Shown here: piece by piece, positions 48,720-58,173 of the stretch | How positions within the stretch are numbered: the stretch's first letter is position 1 | How the letters are laid out: the number at the start of each line of letters is the position of its first letter | Origin: CAZKVJ01 sp964556225 | GTDB lineage: Bacteria; Actinomycetota; Acidimicrobiia; Acidimicrobiales; Ilumatobacteraceae | Assembly (NCBI GenBank): GCA_964556225.1 | Contig: CAZKVJ010000003.1 | Span: forward strand, 124,001-188,000 | Direction: 5' to 3' | DNA: 64,000 nucleotides | Notes under the pieces: generated by a model | Told to the model about the DNA's origin: nothing | Databases searched by the model: none | Seen by the model: only the letters and a program-made list of their open reading frames with translations | Made by a program: the position numbers and the translations under genes

Positions 48720-49556
48720 TCAGCCCTTGACGGCGCCGGCGGTGAGGCCGCGCACGAGCTGGCGCTGCAGCAGGATCAGCAGCACGAGCACGGGGACGGC
48801 GGCGATGAGGGCCGCCGCGAAGCCGACGTTGTTCTGGTCGACGGTGCGCGCCGACAGCGAGCGGAGGCCGATCTGGATCGTCTCCCAGTCCTGCTCGGTG
48901 ATGACGGCGCGCGGCCACGTGTACTGGTTCCACGCGCCCAGGAACGCGATGACCGCGAACGAGGCGATCACGGGCCGGGTGACCGGCATGGCGACGCGGC
49001 GCAGGAACCCGAGGTGGCCGAAGCCGTCGAGCTGGGCGGCGTCTCGGAGGTCGCGGGGGATGCCGAGGAACCCCTGGCGGAGTAGGAACGTGCCGAACGC
49101 CGTGGCCAGGAACGGCGCCGTCAGGCCGGCTACGGAGTTGAGCCACCCCCACTCGCGGATCGTCTGGGCGTTGGGGATGAGCGTGACCTCGATCGGCAGC
49201 ATCAGCGTGGCCATGAACACAGCGAACATCGTGCGCCGCAGCGGGAAGTCGAGAAACGTGAAGGCGTACGCCGCCAAGAGCGATGTCAGCAGCTCGGCGG
49301 CCACGATCACCAGCGTGACCACCGCGGAGATCACGAGCTTGCGGCCCAGGTCACCCTCGTCGAACGCCTGGCGGAACACCCCCCACTGGGCGTCGACCGG
49401 GTAGAGCGGCTGGCCCTCTCGCACGTAGCTGGCCGGGGTGGACACGGCGCGAACGAACGTCATGTAGACGGGGAACAGCACCACCACCGACAGGGTGCTC
49501 AGCACCAGGTACCACGCCACCCGCTTCCATCGGGCCTGGGTCGCCTCAGCCGCCAT
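48720..49556 (-). CDS. Carbohydrate ABC transporter permease (UgpE/MalG type)
   Basis: A 278-residue integral membrane protein with about six predicted membrane helices (first at about 13-33, last near the C-terminus). The EAA loop reads DAAQLDGFGHLGFLRRVAMPVTRP near residue 195, the site that docks the ATPase. The C-terminal end GLTAGAVKG is typical of the MalG group. It overlaps the upstream permease gene by 11 nt. Confidence 0.92.
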   Translation of the reverse strand: MAAEATQARWKRVAWYLVLSTLSVVVLFPVYMTFVRAVSTPASYVREGQPLYPVDAQWGVFRQAFDEGDLGRKLVISAVVTLVIVAAELLTSLLAAYAFTFLDFPLRRTMFAVFMATLMLPIEVTLIPNAQTIREWGWLNSVAGLTAPFLATAFGTFLLRQGFLGIPRDLRDAAQLDGFGHLGFLRRVAMPVTRPVIASFAVIAFLGAWNQYTWPRAVITEQDWETIQIGLRSLSARTVDQNNVGFAAALIAAVPVLVLLILLQRQLVRGLTAGAVKG

Positions 49557-50406
49557 AGTGCACCCGCCGCTCCAGCAGCACGAACTGCACCAGCGTCACC
49601 ACGAGGGTGATCGCGAACAGCCCGATCGCCATCACCGACCCGACGCCGAGCTGGGCCGGCTGCTGGGCCTTGAAGATCTTGAAGACCAGCGTCTCGGTCG
49701 CCCCGGCCGGGCCGCCGGACGTGAGGATCTCGACCTGGCCGAAGGCTTGGAAGCCGAAGATCACGAGCACCACCACGAGGAACAGCAGCGTGGGGGAGAT
49801 CAGCGGCAGCGTGACCCGGAAGAAGCGCCGCACCGGGCCGAACCCGTCGAGGACGCTCACCTCGTAGAGCTCCTCGGGAACGGCCTGCAGGCCGGCCAGC
49901 ACGATGATGAACGTGAGCCCCAGGTTCTGCCACACCGACGACAGCGCCACCCCGCGCAGGGCCGTGTCCGGGTCGGCGAGCGAGAAGAGGCCGACGTCGC
50001 GGAAGTAGCCGATCTGGGGGTTGATGAGCACGAGGAAGATCACGGACGCGACGGCGACCGAGGACGCGACGGTGGAGGCGAAGATCGTCTGGAACACCTT
50101 GATGTGCCGGAGCCGCTGGTTGGCGGCGACGGCGAGCAGCGTGCCCAGCACGAGGCCGATCGGGACGGTGTAGAGCACGAACAGCACCGTGTGCTGGAGC
50201 CCGGACGTGAACTCGTCGCCGGTGAGCACCTCGCGGTACTGCGGCCACCCGACCCAGCGCTCCTTGGTGCCGAAGCGGTTCTGCTCGTGCAGGCCCAGGT
50301 AGATCAGCCGGTACAAGGGGTAGAAGAAGAACGCCACGAAGATGGCCGCGGACGGCAGGAGCAGGGCCCCCGCCAGCACCGTGTCCTTGACCCTCCGGCG
50401 TGTCAC
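49546..50406 (-). CDS. Carbohydrate ABC transporter permease (UgpA/MalF type)
   Basis: A 286-residue membrane protein with six predicted helices, a first helix at about 10-33 (AGALLLPSAAIFVAFFFYPL) and the EAA loop EVSVLDGFGPVRRFFRVTLPLISP near residue 185. It is the partner of the following permease. The ATG overlaps the ATPase stop (ATGA), so ATPase and permease are translationally coupled. Confidence 0.92.
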   Translation of the reverse strand: MTRRRVKDTVLAGALLLPSAAIFVAFFFYPLYRLIYLGLHEQNRFGTKERWVGWPQYREVLTGDEFTSGLQHTVLFVLYTVPIGLVLGTLLAVAANQRLRHIKVFQTIFASTVASSVAVASVIFLVLINPQIGYFRDVGLFSLADPDTALRGVALSSVWQNLGLTFIIVLAGLQAVPEELYEVSVLDGFGPVRRFFRVTLPLISPTLLFLVVVLVIFGFQAFGQVEILTSGGPAGATETLVFKIFKAQQPAQLGVGSVMAIGLFAITLVVTLVQFVLLERRVHYGG

Positions 50407-51503
50407 AGGTGGGCCCCGGAGTCCGGATCGAACAGGTGGACGTGCTCCGGGTCAGCGTCGAGCCGGACCGGCCGGCCCTCCGGCTCGTCGTCCCCGCTGG
50501 ACGGCTCGCGCACGGTGACCGCCTGCCCGGCCACGTCGCACACCAGATGGCGCTCGTGGCCGAGCCACTCCACGGCGCGGATCACACCGGCCGGCCCCGC
50601 CGTGCCGAGGCGCAGGTGCTCGGGGCGCACGCCCACGACCACCTCGCGTCCCGGCGCCAGCGTGGCGGCCGACAGGCCGGCTCGCAGCAGCCCGTCACCG
50701 ATGCGCACCCACGGCTCGCCCTCTCGGTCCTCGATCACGCCGGGCATCGTGCTCATCGGGGGGCTGCCGATGAACCGAGCCACGAACAGGTTCGCCGGGT
50801 GCTCGTACACCTCTCGCGGCGTGCCGACCTGCTGGAGCCGCCCACCGACCATGATCGCCATCCGGTCGGCCATGGTCATGGCCTCGATCTGGTCGTGGGT
50901 GACGTACACGAACGTGGTGGCGAGCCGGCGGTGGAGGGCGACGAGCTCGAGTCGGGTCTGGGCCCGCAGCTTGGCGTCGAGGTTGGAGAGCGGTTCGTCC
51001 ATCAGGAACACCGACGGCCGGCTGACGATCGCCCGCGCGAGCGCGACCCGCTGGCGCTGGCCACCCGACAGCGCGGCGGGCTTGCGAGACAGCAGGTCCT
51101 CGAGACCGAGGACGCGGGCGGCGTCGTCGACGCGCTCGCGACGCTCCGCCTTCGAGAGCCGGCGTGGCTCGGCCTCACCGTCGACGTGGAACCGGCGGGC
51201 GACGAGCGGCGAGTCGATGTTGGCAGCCACCGTCATGTGCGGGTACAGGGCGTAGCTCTGGAACACCATCGCCACGTCGCGGTCCTTGGCCTCGACACGC
51301 GTCACGTCGCGCTCGCCGATGCGCAGCGCTCCGCCGTCGACCGCCTCGAGGCCGGCGATGAGCCGCAGAGCCGTGGTCTTGCCGCAACCGGACGGGCCGA
51401 GCAGCACCATGAACTCGCCGTCGTGGATGTGGAGGTCGAGACCCTCGACGGCGACGGTATCGCCGAAGCGCTTCGTCACCCCCTCGAAGACGACCTCGCT
51501 CAT
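50403..51503 (-). CDS. Sugar ABC transporter ATP-binding protein (UgpC/MsmK type)
   Basis: A 366-residue CUT1-type ATPase: Walker A GPSGCGKTT near residue 38, Q-loop VFQSYALYPHMTV near 82, signature LSGGQRQRVALARAI near 145, Walker B VFLMDEPLSNLDA near 165, H-loop TFVYVTHDQ near 197 and a C-terminal TOBE-like regulatory domain from about 240. It energises the two permeases encoded downstream. It is the first gene of the four-gene operon. The space to the divergent hrpA gene (51504-51722) holds no further gene. Confidence 0.94.
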   Translation of the reverse strand: MSEVVFEGVTKRFGDTVAVEGLDLHIHDGEFMVLLGPSGCGKTTALRLIAGLEAVDGGALRIGERDVTRVEAKDRDVAMVFQSYALYPHMTVAANIDSPLVARRFHVDGEAEPRRLSKAERRERVDDAARVLGLEDLLSRKPAALSGGQRQRVALARAIVSRPSVFLMDEPLSNLDAKLRAQTRLELVALHRRLATTFVYVTHDQIEAMTMADRMAIMVGGRLQQVGTPREVYEHPANLFVARFIGSPPMSTMPGVIEDREGEPWVRIGDGLLRAGLSAATLAPGREVVVGVRPEHLRLGTAGPAGVIRAVEWLGHERHLVCDVAGQAVTVREPSSGDDEPEGRPVRLDADPEHVHLFDPDSGAHL

Positions 51504-51722
51504 GCCCGCGATTCTGCTCTGCGGACGGTGCCTCGCCGCGTACAGCGCCGGTGGAGCAGCATTCTGGGCACAGCCCCACTCACATCGCGCCTGCTCACCG
51601 GACCCTCGATCTTCATCCGTGTGCCCAGAAGGTGGAACGGCGCCGTCGGGTCAGGGGTCCGGTTCGCGGGTACCGTCGATCCGCACAAGGCCGCTCGTGT
51701 CGCGCTGCCCGCCCGCCGCCCC

Positions 51723-54700
51723 ATGCCGTCCCGTGTCAACGTCTCACCGGCCACGAGCCGACGATCCGCCGCTGCCGAGGCTCGCCGCGCCGCGCTCGAC
51801 GCCCTCCGGCGCGCCGGCCACCCGACCTACCCCGACTCGCTGCCGATCACCGCCCGCCACGACGAGCTGCTGACCGCGATCCGTGACCACCAGGTGGTCA
51901 TCGTCGCCGGCGAGACCGGGTCCGGCAAGAGCACCCAGCTGCCGAAGCTGTGCCTCGAGCTCGGGCGAGGCGTCGACGGCCTGATCGGCCACACCCAGCC
52001 CCGCCGGGTCGCCGCCCGCAGCATCGCCGAGCGGGTGGCCGAGGAGCTGGGCACGGACCTGGGCACGGCGGTCGGCTACACCGTGCGCTTCACCGAGCGG
52101 GTCGGCGACGGGACCCTCGTGCGGGTGATGACCGACGGCATCCTGCTGGCCGAGCTGCAGCGCGACCGGATGCTGCGCCGCTACGACACGATCATCGTGG
52201 ACGAGGCACACGAGCGCAGCCTCAACATCGACTTCATCCTCGGGTACCTCCGCCGGCTGGCGCCGCAGCGCCCCGACCTGAAGGTGATCGTCACCTCGGC
52301 GACGATCGACACGGAGCGCTTCGCCCGTCACTTCGCCCTCGACGGTGTCGATGCGCCCGTGGTCGAGATCACCGGTCGCACCTACCCGGTGGAGGTGCGC
52401 TACCGGCCGTTCGGCGCGGACAACGAGACCGATCCCGACGACGACCGGGACCAGGTGCAGGCGGTGTGCGACGCGATCGACGAGCTGGGCCGGGAGGGGC
52501 GTGGCGACGTGCTGGTGTTCCTGAGCGGCGAGCGCGAGATCCACGACACCGCCGACGCGCTGCGGCGGCTGGAGCTGGCCGACACGGAGGTCCTGCCCCT
52601 GTACGCCCGGCTGTCGTCAGCCGAGCAGCACCGCATCTTCGAGCCCCACCGCGGCCGGCGGATCGTGCTCTCCACCAACGTGGCCGAGACGTCGCTGACG
52701 GTGCCCGGGGTGCGGTACGTGGTGGACGCCGGCACCGCACGGATCTCGCGCTACAGCCGGCGTCTCAAGGTGCAGCGGCTGCCGATCGAGCCGATCTCGC
52801 GGGCGTCGGCCGACCAGCGGGCGGGGCGCTGCGGCAGGGTGGCGCCGGGGATCTGCATCCGCCTGTACCCGGCCGATGACCTCGCCGCCCGCCCGGAGTT
52901 CACCGAGCCCGAGATCCTGCGCACGAACCTGGCGTCGGTCATCCTTCAGATGACGGCGCTCGGCCTCGGCGATGTCGCCGCGTTCCCCTTCGTCGAGGCG
53001 CCGGACACCGCCTCGGTGCGCGACGGCTACCGCTTGCTCGAGGAGCTGGCCGCGATCGGCCCACCCGACGAGCACGGCCGGCGCCGCCTGACCGAGATCG
53101 GCCGGCGCCTGGCCCGGCTGCCGGTCGACCCTCGTCTCGGACGGATGGTGCTCGAGGCCGACCGCCACGGATGCGTGCGCGAGGTCCTGGTGATCGCGGC
53201 CGCGCTGTCCATCCGGGACCCGCGGGAGTGGCCGCAGGAGCATCGGGAGCAGGCGGCGGCACTGCACCGCCGCTTCGACGTCGCCGGCTCCGACCTGCTG
53301 TCGCTGGTGAAGCTCTGGGACCACCTGCGAGCGCAGCAGCGCCGGCTGTCGTCGAATCAGTTCCGCAAGCTGTGCCGCGTCGAGCACCTGTCGTACCTGC
53401 GGGTGCGGGAGTGGCAGGACCTCTACAGCCAGCTGCGCCAGGTCGCGGGTGAACTGGGGGTGCGACCGAGCACCGACGAGAGCCATCCCGACCACGTGCA
53501 TCGGGCGGTGCTGGCTGGGCTCCTGTCCCACCTCGGCCAGCGCGACCGTGAGACGCGCGACTACCGAGGGGCGCGGGGGTCGCGATTCTCGATCGCCCGT
53601 GGCTCGGTCGTGGCGAAGGCGCTGCCGACGTGGGTCATGGCCGGTGAGCTGGTCGAGACCGAGCGGATCTGGGCCCGGCGGGTGGCCGCGATCCAGCCCG
53701 AGTGGGCCGAGCGGGCGGGCGCCCATCTGGTGCGGCGCTCGTACGGCGCGCCCCGCTGGGACCCCCGCCGCGGCGGCGCGGTGACCACCGAGACGGTCAC
53801 GCTGTACGGCTTGGCGGTGGTGAGCGGGCGCACGGTCGGCTACGACCGGGTCGACGCCGCGGCGGCGCGGGCGATGTTCCTGCGCCACGCCCTGGTCGAG
53901 GGCGACTGGGACGGGCATCACCGGTTCCTCGCCCGCAACCGCGAGGTGATCGAGCGAGTGCGGGCGATGGGCGACCGGGTGCGACGGGCCGACGTGCTCG
54001 ACGACGACGTCATCGTCGAGCTGTACGACGAGGTCGTCCCGGACGGCATCGTGTCCGGGCGGCACTTCGATCGCTGGTGGAAGAAGGAGTCCGCCGCGCA
54101 GCCGGCGCTGCTCGATCTCAGCGAGGAGCGCCTCGCGGCCGGGATCTCGGCGGGGTTCCGGTGGTCCGACTTCCCCGACACCTGGGAGCAGGACGGCCTC
54201 GTGCTGGCGCTCACGTACCGGTACGACCCCGGCGGGCCACTGGACGGCGTGTCGGCGCACGTGCCGCTCACCGCCCTCGCCCAGCTCGGCGACGCCGGCT
54301 TCGACTGGCACGTACCGGGCTACCGGCGTGACCTGGTGGAGGAGATGGTGCGGACGCTGCCCAAGGACGTGCGCCGCCAGCTCATCCCGCTGGCCGACAC
54401 GATCGAGGCCGCGTGGACGCGACTCGGGCCGCCGTCGGGCCGGCTGGTCGACGCGCTGGCGTCGGCGCTCGGCGAGGTGTCGGGCGTCGCGGTGGACCCG
54501 GTTGCGTTCGACCCGACCCGGCTGCCCGCCCATCTGCGGATGAGCTTCGTGGTGCACGACGAGGCCGGCACGGTCGTCGACGCCGGGTGGGATCTTGCCG
54601 CCATCCGGACCCGGCAGGCCGCCGCGGCGCGAGACGCGGTGTCGCGGGTGACGCCCATCGAGGAGCGCACCGGCATCGTCGAGTGGGACCTCGGCACCAT

Positions 54701-55568
54701 CCCGCAGGAGGTCGCGGCGGCCGCCGGCGGGCACACGGTGCGGGGCTACCCGGCGCTGCTCGACGACGGCGACAGCGTGTCGCTGCGCGTGCTCACGAAC
54801 CCGGCGCTGCAGCAGCGGGTGATGCGCGGCGGCGTGCGGCGGCTGCTGGCGCTGACGGCCACCCCGTCCGCACGGTCGGTCGCCCGCGGCCTCCCCGGCG
54901 GCGCCCGGCTGGCAGTGGCGGCGGCTGGCACGACCGTCGAAGACCTCTCCGGCGACTGCCTGCTCGCTGCGGTCGATCGCGTGATGGATGACCACGGTGC
55001 GTTGCCGTGGGACGAGCCCGCGTTCGCGGCGCTGTGGCGGGAGGCGAGGGACCGGGTGCCCCAGATCGCCCGTGACGCGCTCGCCACCGCCGCCGACGTC
55101 CTCGATGCGGCCCATCGGGTGCGTGCCCACCTCGACCGCCTCGTCGCACCCTCGCTGCGACCGTCGGCCGAGGACGCTCGAGCCCACCTCGACCGCCTCG
55201 TGCGCCCGGGCTTCGTGCGCGTCGCCGGCACCCGCCGTCTGCCCGACGTGCACCGGTACGTGCGCGGCATCGAGCACCGCCTCGAACGCCTGGCGGGTGA
55301 GGTCCCCCGCGACCAGCGGCGGATGGCCGAGGTCGTCCCGCTCGAGCGCCGCTACGCAGAGCTGCTCGGCCGGTTCGGTCGGAGCCCGGCGCCGGCCGAG
55401 GTGGTCGAGCTGGGCTGGGAGCTGGAGGAGCTGCGGGTCAGCCTGTTCGCCCAACCCCTCGGGGCCAAGGGTTCCGTGAGCGCCAAGCGCATCTCCCGCG
55501 CCCTCACCGCCCTGACCTCCTCCACCACCGCCGCCCCCACCACCCATGGTTCTGGTCCCAGGAAGTAG
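51723..55568 (+). CDS. hrpA: ATP-dependent RNA helicase HrpA
   Basis: 1281 residues, close to E. coli HrpA (1300). DEAH-box motifs appear in order: GETGSGKST near residue 63, TQPRRVAARS near 97, VDEAHERS near 161, TSATI near 193, STNVAETSLTVPGVRYVVD near 318 and QRAGRCGR near 364. The helicase-associated, OB-fold and DUF3418 C-terminal regions follow. It remodels RNA, including stalled ribosome complexes, in other bacteria. ATG 51723 is chosen because homology begins there. The last five or so codons and the TAG stop lie inside palindrome copy 3, so the original 3' end was probably changed by that element. Confidence 0.93.
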   Translation: MPSRVNVSPATSRRSAAAEARRAALDALRRAGHPTYPDSLPITARHDELLTAIRDHQVVIVAGETGSGKSTQLPKLCLELGRGVDGLIGHTQPRRVAARSIAERVAEELGTDLGTAVGYTVRFTERVGDGTLVRVMTDGILLAELQRDRMLRRYDTIIVDEAHERSLNIDFILGYLRRLAPQRPDLKVIVTSATIDTERFARHFALDGVDAPVVEITGRTYPVEVRYRPFGADNETDPDDDRDQVQAVCDAIDELGREGRGDVLVFLSGEREIHDTADALRRLELADTEVLPLYARLSSAEQHRIFEPHRGRRIVLSTNVAETSLTVPGVRYVVDAGTARISRYSRRLKVQRLPIEPISRASADQRAGRCGRVAPGICIRLYPADDLAARPEFTEPEILRTNLASVILQMTALGLGDVAAFPFVEAPDTASVRDGYRLLEELAAIGPPDEHGRRRLTEIGRRLARLPVDPRLGRMVLEADRHGCVREVLVIAAALSIRDPREWPQEHREQAAALHRRFDVAGSDLLSLVKLWDHLRAQQRRLSSNQFRKLCRVEHLSYLRVREWQDLYSQLRQVAGELGVRPSTDESHPDHVHRAVLAGLLSHLGQRDRETRDYRGARGSRFSIARGSVVAKALPTWVMAGELVETERIWARRVAAIQPEWAERAGAHLVRRSYGAPRWDPRRGGAVTTETVTLYGLAVVSGRTVGYDRVDAAAARAMFLRHALVEGDWDGHHRFLARNREVIERVRAMGDRVRRADVLDDDVIVELYDEVVPDGIVSGRHFDRWWKKESAAQPALLDLSEERLAAGISAGFRWSDFPDTWEQDGLVLALTYRYDPGGPLDGVSAHVPLTALAQLGDAGFDWHVPGYRRDLVEEMVRTLPKDVRRQLIPLADTIEAAWTRLGPPSGRLVDALASALGEVSGVAVDPVAFDPTRLPAHLRMSFVVHDEAGTVVDAGWDLAAIRTRQAAAARDAVSRVTPIEERTGIVEWDLGTIPQEVAAAAGGHTVRGYPALLDDGDSVSLRVLTNPALQQRVMRGGVRRLLALTATPSARSVARGLPGGARLAVAAAGTTVEDLSGDCLLAAVDRVMDDHGALPWDEPAFAALWREARDRVPQIARDALATAADVLDAAHRVRAHLDRLVAPSLRPSAEDARAHLDRLVRPGFVRVAGTRRLPDVHRYVRGIEHRLERLAGEVPRDQRRMAEVVPLERRYAELLGRFGRSPAPAEVVELGWELEELRVSLFAQPLGAKGSVSAKRISRALTALTSSTTAAPTTHGSGPRK

Positions 55569-55597
55569 CGCTCAGCGCTACTTCCTGGGACCAGAAC
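55549..55597. repeat. Dispersed palindrome, copy 3
   Basis: A 49-bp perfect palindrome with the 24-nt arm GTTCTGGTCCC, A, GGAAGTAGCGCT, central C and exact complement. Its TAG (55566-55568) is the stop codon of hrpA. Confidence 0.93.
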
Positions 55598-55607
55598 GAG
55601 AGAAGAG

Positions 55608-55644
55608 CGAGGGGGTCACCGGCCCGAGGCCGGGGACCCCCTCG
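55608..55644. terminator. Strong nested hairpin terminator
   Basis: CGAGGGGGTC (55608-55617) pairs perfectly with GACCCCCTCG (55635-55644), and the loop itself contains CCGGCC-N3-GGCCGG. It lies 5 nt beyond the stop of the minus-strand secreted-protein gene and after hrpA, so it can serve both. Confidence 0.7.
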
Positions 55645-55649
55645 GTGCG

Positions 55650-57827
55650 CTACTTCTTGCCCTTGGGCGGGGCGGTGATGGTCACCGTCTGGCTCACGTG
55701 GAGCGGGTCGTCATTGCGGGTGAAGCCCGCCGACGACACGTCGAGGGTGACCGTGGCCGTGCCCGCCTTGAAGGCTCCGGGGACGAACACCGTCCAGTAG
55801 GCCGTGCCGGGGTTGGCCATCGTGCCGCTGCACGTCACGGTCACCACGAACGGCGACGTGATCGTCACCGGCCGCTTCCCGGTGGTCGTCTGGGTGAGCA
55901 CGCCCTCGATGTTGACGAGGTACTGCTCCGGCGAGAAGCCGGTGCAGCTGACCTCGCCGCGCAGGCTCACCCCGGCGGGCTTGCTGCTCAGCACGGCCGT
56001 GCTCGCCTCGGCCGTGAGGTCGAAGCGGGCGAAGTGCGTGGCGATCCACGCGCCGTGCGCACCGAGCACCTCACCGGTGTCCACGACCGTCTCGTCGACG
56101 CTCATGTACATCGAGCAGTGGACGGACTCCTGAGCGCCACTCGTCGTCGTGCCGTACGGCAGCTGGTCGGCGCAGTCGTAGTAGCCGTCCTCCACCGGCA
56201 GCGGGTCGAACGCGCCGCCGGGGTTCGCCGGGTCGTACGGGAGCCACCGTTGGATGGCGGTGTACCCGTACGTCATGTCACCGGTGCTCCAGTCCCACTG
56301 GGCCGTGCGGTCGGTGCTCTCCAGCGGGTCGAAGTGGACGATGCCGGCGAGCTGCTGCTCGCGCGCCTGGCCGATGTGCACGTTGAGCCGCACGTCACCG
56401 GGGCTGAACGTGAGCTGGTCGGATCGCCAGCTCGGCGTCATCGACATGCCCGGTGCCCGGACACCGATCCAGGTGAGCGGCCAGTCGCTGATCGACCACG
56501 ACGTCGGCAGCCCGCTGGCCTCGACCATCACGGTCGTGCCGTCGCGCAGATCCCACGCCGGGCTGATGCTCCACTGGGGCGAGGTGCCCCACGGGCCGTA
56601 CATCACCTTGCCGACCTGGACGGTCTGGCCGAAGGTGCCCTCGCCGTCGGTGTACGCCCACGGCATCGACCACCAGGTGTTGCGACAGGTCGGGCTGTCG
56701 TCGCCCTTGCACTGGTTCAGCTGGTACTGCTGGTTCGGCTGGAAGCCGGTGCCCTCGACCCAGATGAACTCACCGTGGTTGACGGTGTCGACGGCGGCGA
56801 CGATCGGGTCCCCGACGATGCCGCCGGCTCCCGGATCGTCCTGGTCGTCGAGGCTGTAGCGGAACAGCTCGACGAGACCGAACGTCAACGGCACGGTGGC
56901 GTTGCGACCGAACGGGTCGGCCGGGTCGGCGGTCACGAGCATGCACGCGTCGGGCGCGCAGTCCACACCGGCCACGTACCGCGGCAGGCTCACCATCGTC
57001 GTCCCGGTGCCGTCACCACCGATCGGGACGTTCGGCAGGAACTGGAACTTCCCGGTCGGATCGGCTGCGACATTGATCGTCAGCAGCGCCTGGGTGCCGG
57101 GCTCGAAGCCCGTCACACGGACGCCGACCGAAGCGCCGTCCCAGAGGGCGGTCGTCGGGTAGGCGTTCAGCGTCACGTCGGGCAGCGGTGGGCCGGGGAC
57201 CTGAGCGAAGACCTCGGTGTAGTCGCCGTCGACGTCAAGCTCCGTCGCCCCGATGTTGGCGCCCGGGGCCACGTACGTGTCGGGGAACTGGTACTCCCAC
57301 GTCGTGTCGCCTTCCCACGGGTCGGGGTCGCCCTCGGGGAACCACTGGTTCATGCACCAGCTGTGTTCGGAGGTGCCGACGCACACCTGGAGCCCCTGGA
57401 CGCCCACGTCGGAGGACCCCCAGACCCGGTCCGTCGCCTCGTCCCACCCGTCGATGGTCAGGGCGTACACGGTGTGCTCTCGGCTCTGCGTGTCCTCGAC
57501 CGTCCCGCTGTTCGGGGCCGTGTCGGTGCGCACGACGTCACCGGGTTGGAGCCCGGCGAAGAAGGTCTCCCAGCGGCCCTCGGCGTCGGTGTGCACGGTC
57601 TGCTCGAACTCGAAGGGCACGACCGCGTCACGATCGACCGTCACGAGCACGTCACGGTCGCCGGGGTAGTGCTGCTCACCCGCCCAGCCCGTCCAGCCGA
57701 TGCGCCCCGACTGTGGGGCGACCGCGAACGTGCCGCTGAAGGCGAGCTCACCGTCAGCGAGCGTTCCGGTCACGGGGAGGAGCCCCACGATCCCGGCACT
57801 CGCCAACACGATGAGGCTGCGTCGCAT
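55650..57827 (-). CDS. Large secreted protein with neocarzinostatin-like region
   Basis: A 725-residue exported protein of unknown function. The N-terminus MRRSLIVLASAGIVGLLPV...LADG is a signal peptide. The mature part is rich in Trp, Thr, Asp and Pro and in beta-strand patterns. Around residue 230-310 a stretch (SVGVRVTGFEPGTQALLTI, then CAPDACMLVTADPADPFGRNATVPLTF) resembles the neocarzinostatin/macromomycin immunoglobulin-like fold. A similar unit may recur near 350-440 (CKGDDSPTC). The C-terminus is a beta-rich domain ending in basic GKK. GAAGGAGG 5 nt before ATG 57827 is an excellent ribosome site. It is probably a cell-surface or extracellular adhesin-like protein. Confidence 0.75.
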   Translation of the reverse strand: MRRSLIVLASAGIVGLLPVTGTLADGELAFSGTFAVAPQSGRIGWTGWAGEQHYPGDRDVLVTVDRDAVVPFEFEQTVHTDAEGRWETFFAGLQPGDVVRTDTAPNSGTVEDTQSREHTVYALTIDGWDEATDRVWGSSDVGVQGLQVCVGTSEHSWCMNQWFPEGDPDPWEGDTTWEYQFPDTYVAPGANIGATELDVDGDYTEVFAQVPGPPLPDVTLNAYPTTALWDGASVGVRVTGFEPGTQALLTINVAADPTGKFQFLPNVPIGGDGTGTTMVSLPRYVAGVDCAPDACMLVTADPADPFGRNATVPLTFGLVELFRYSLDDQDDPGAGGIVGDPIVAAVDTVNHGEFIWVEGTGFQPNQQYQLNQCKGDDSPTCRNTWWSMPWAYTDGEGTFGQTVQVGKVMYGPWGTSPQWSISPAWDLRDGTTVMVEASGLPTSWSISDWPLTWIGVRAPGMSMTPSWRSDQLTFSPGDVRLNVHIGQAREQQLAGIVHFDPLESTDRTAQWDWSTGDMTYGYTAIQRWLPYDPANPGGAFDPLPVEDGYYDCADQLPYGTTTSGAQESVHCSMYMSVDETVVDTGEVLGAHGAWIATHFARFDLTAEASTAVLSSKPAGVSLRGEVSCTGFSPEQYLVNIEGVLTQTTTGKRPVTITSPFVVTVTCSGTMANPGTAYWTVFVPGAFKAGTATVTLDVSSAGFTRNDDPLHVSQTVTITAPPKGKK

Positions 57828-58161
57828 GGCGACCTCCTTCCCGCACGGAGACCAACGGGTGGGGCCTCCATCGGAGTCCGTGCAACTCAACCTCAGCCGG
57901 CTTCAGCGTGGGCTTCGGCACCGGTCGCGAGCAGGGCCGAAGGTCGTTTCACGTATCGTCGGCGTAGCACCACGCTGCGCATCTGCGCACCCGCGGGCAG
58001 CGTCGTGGCGGCGGGGCGAGAGCCATCGCGGCACCGACCACGACCACGCCCCGCCACATCTCGGCGTCGAGGCGTCACGGCTCGTCGAGGCGGCCGGCCT
58101 CGCTCGTGGTGCCGCCGATGATGTCCCGGTCGGGAGGATTTCGATCTCCCCGGGCACTGCG
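57828..58161. other. Divergent intergenic region
   Basis: The 346-bp space between the secreted-protein gene and the patatin gene holds no convincing gene. It contains the secreted-protein ribosome site and an inverted repeat GCACGGA (57843-57849) with TCCGTGC (57877-57883). A longer in-frame extension of the patatin gene through this region lacks homology. Confidence 0.5.
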
Positions 58162-58167
58162 TACGAT
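58162..58167 (+). promoter_or_regulatory. Candidate -10 box (leaderless) of the patatin gene
   Basis: TACGAT lies 6 nt before ATG 58174 and no Shine-Dalgarno is present. Confidence 0.45.
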
Positions 58168-58173
58168 CAGGCC

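Noticed and set aside
50400..51722. 441-codon N-terminal extension of hrpA
   Set aside because: It is antisense to the ABC ATPase gene and lacks homology; HrpA length and domains fit a start at 51723.
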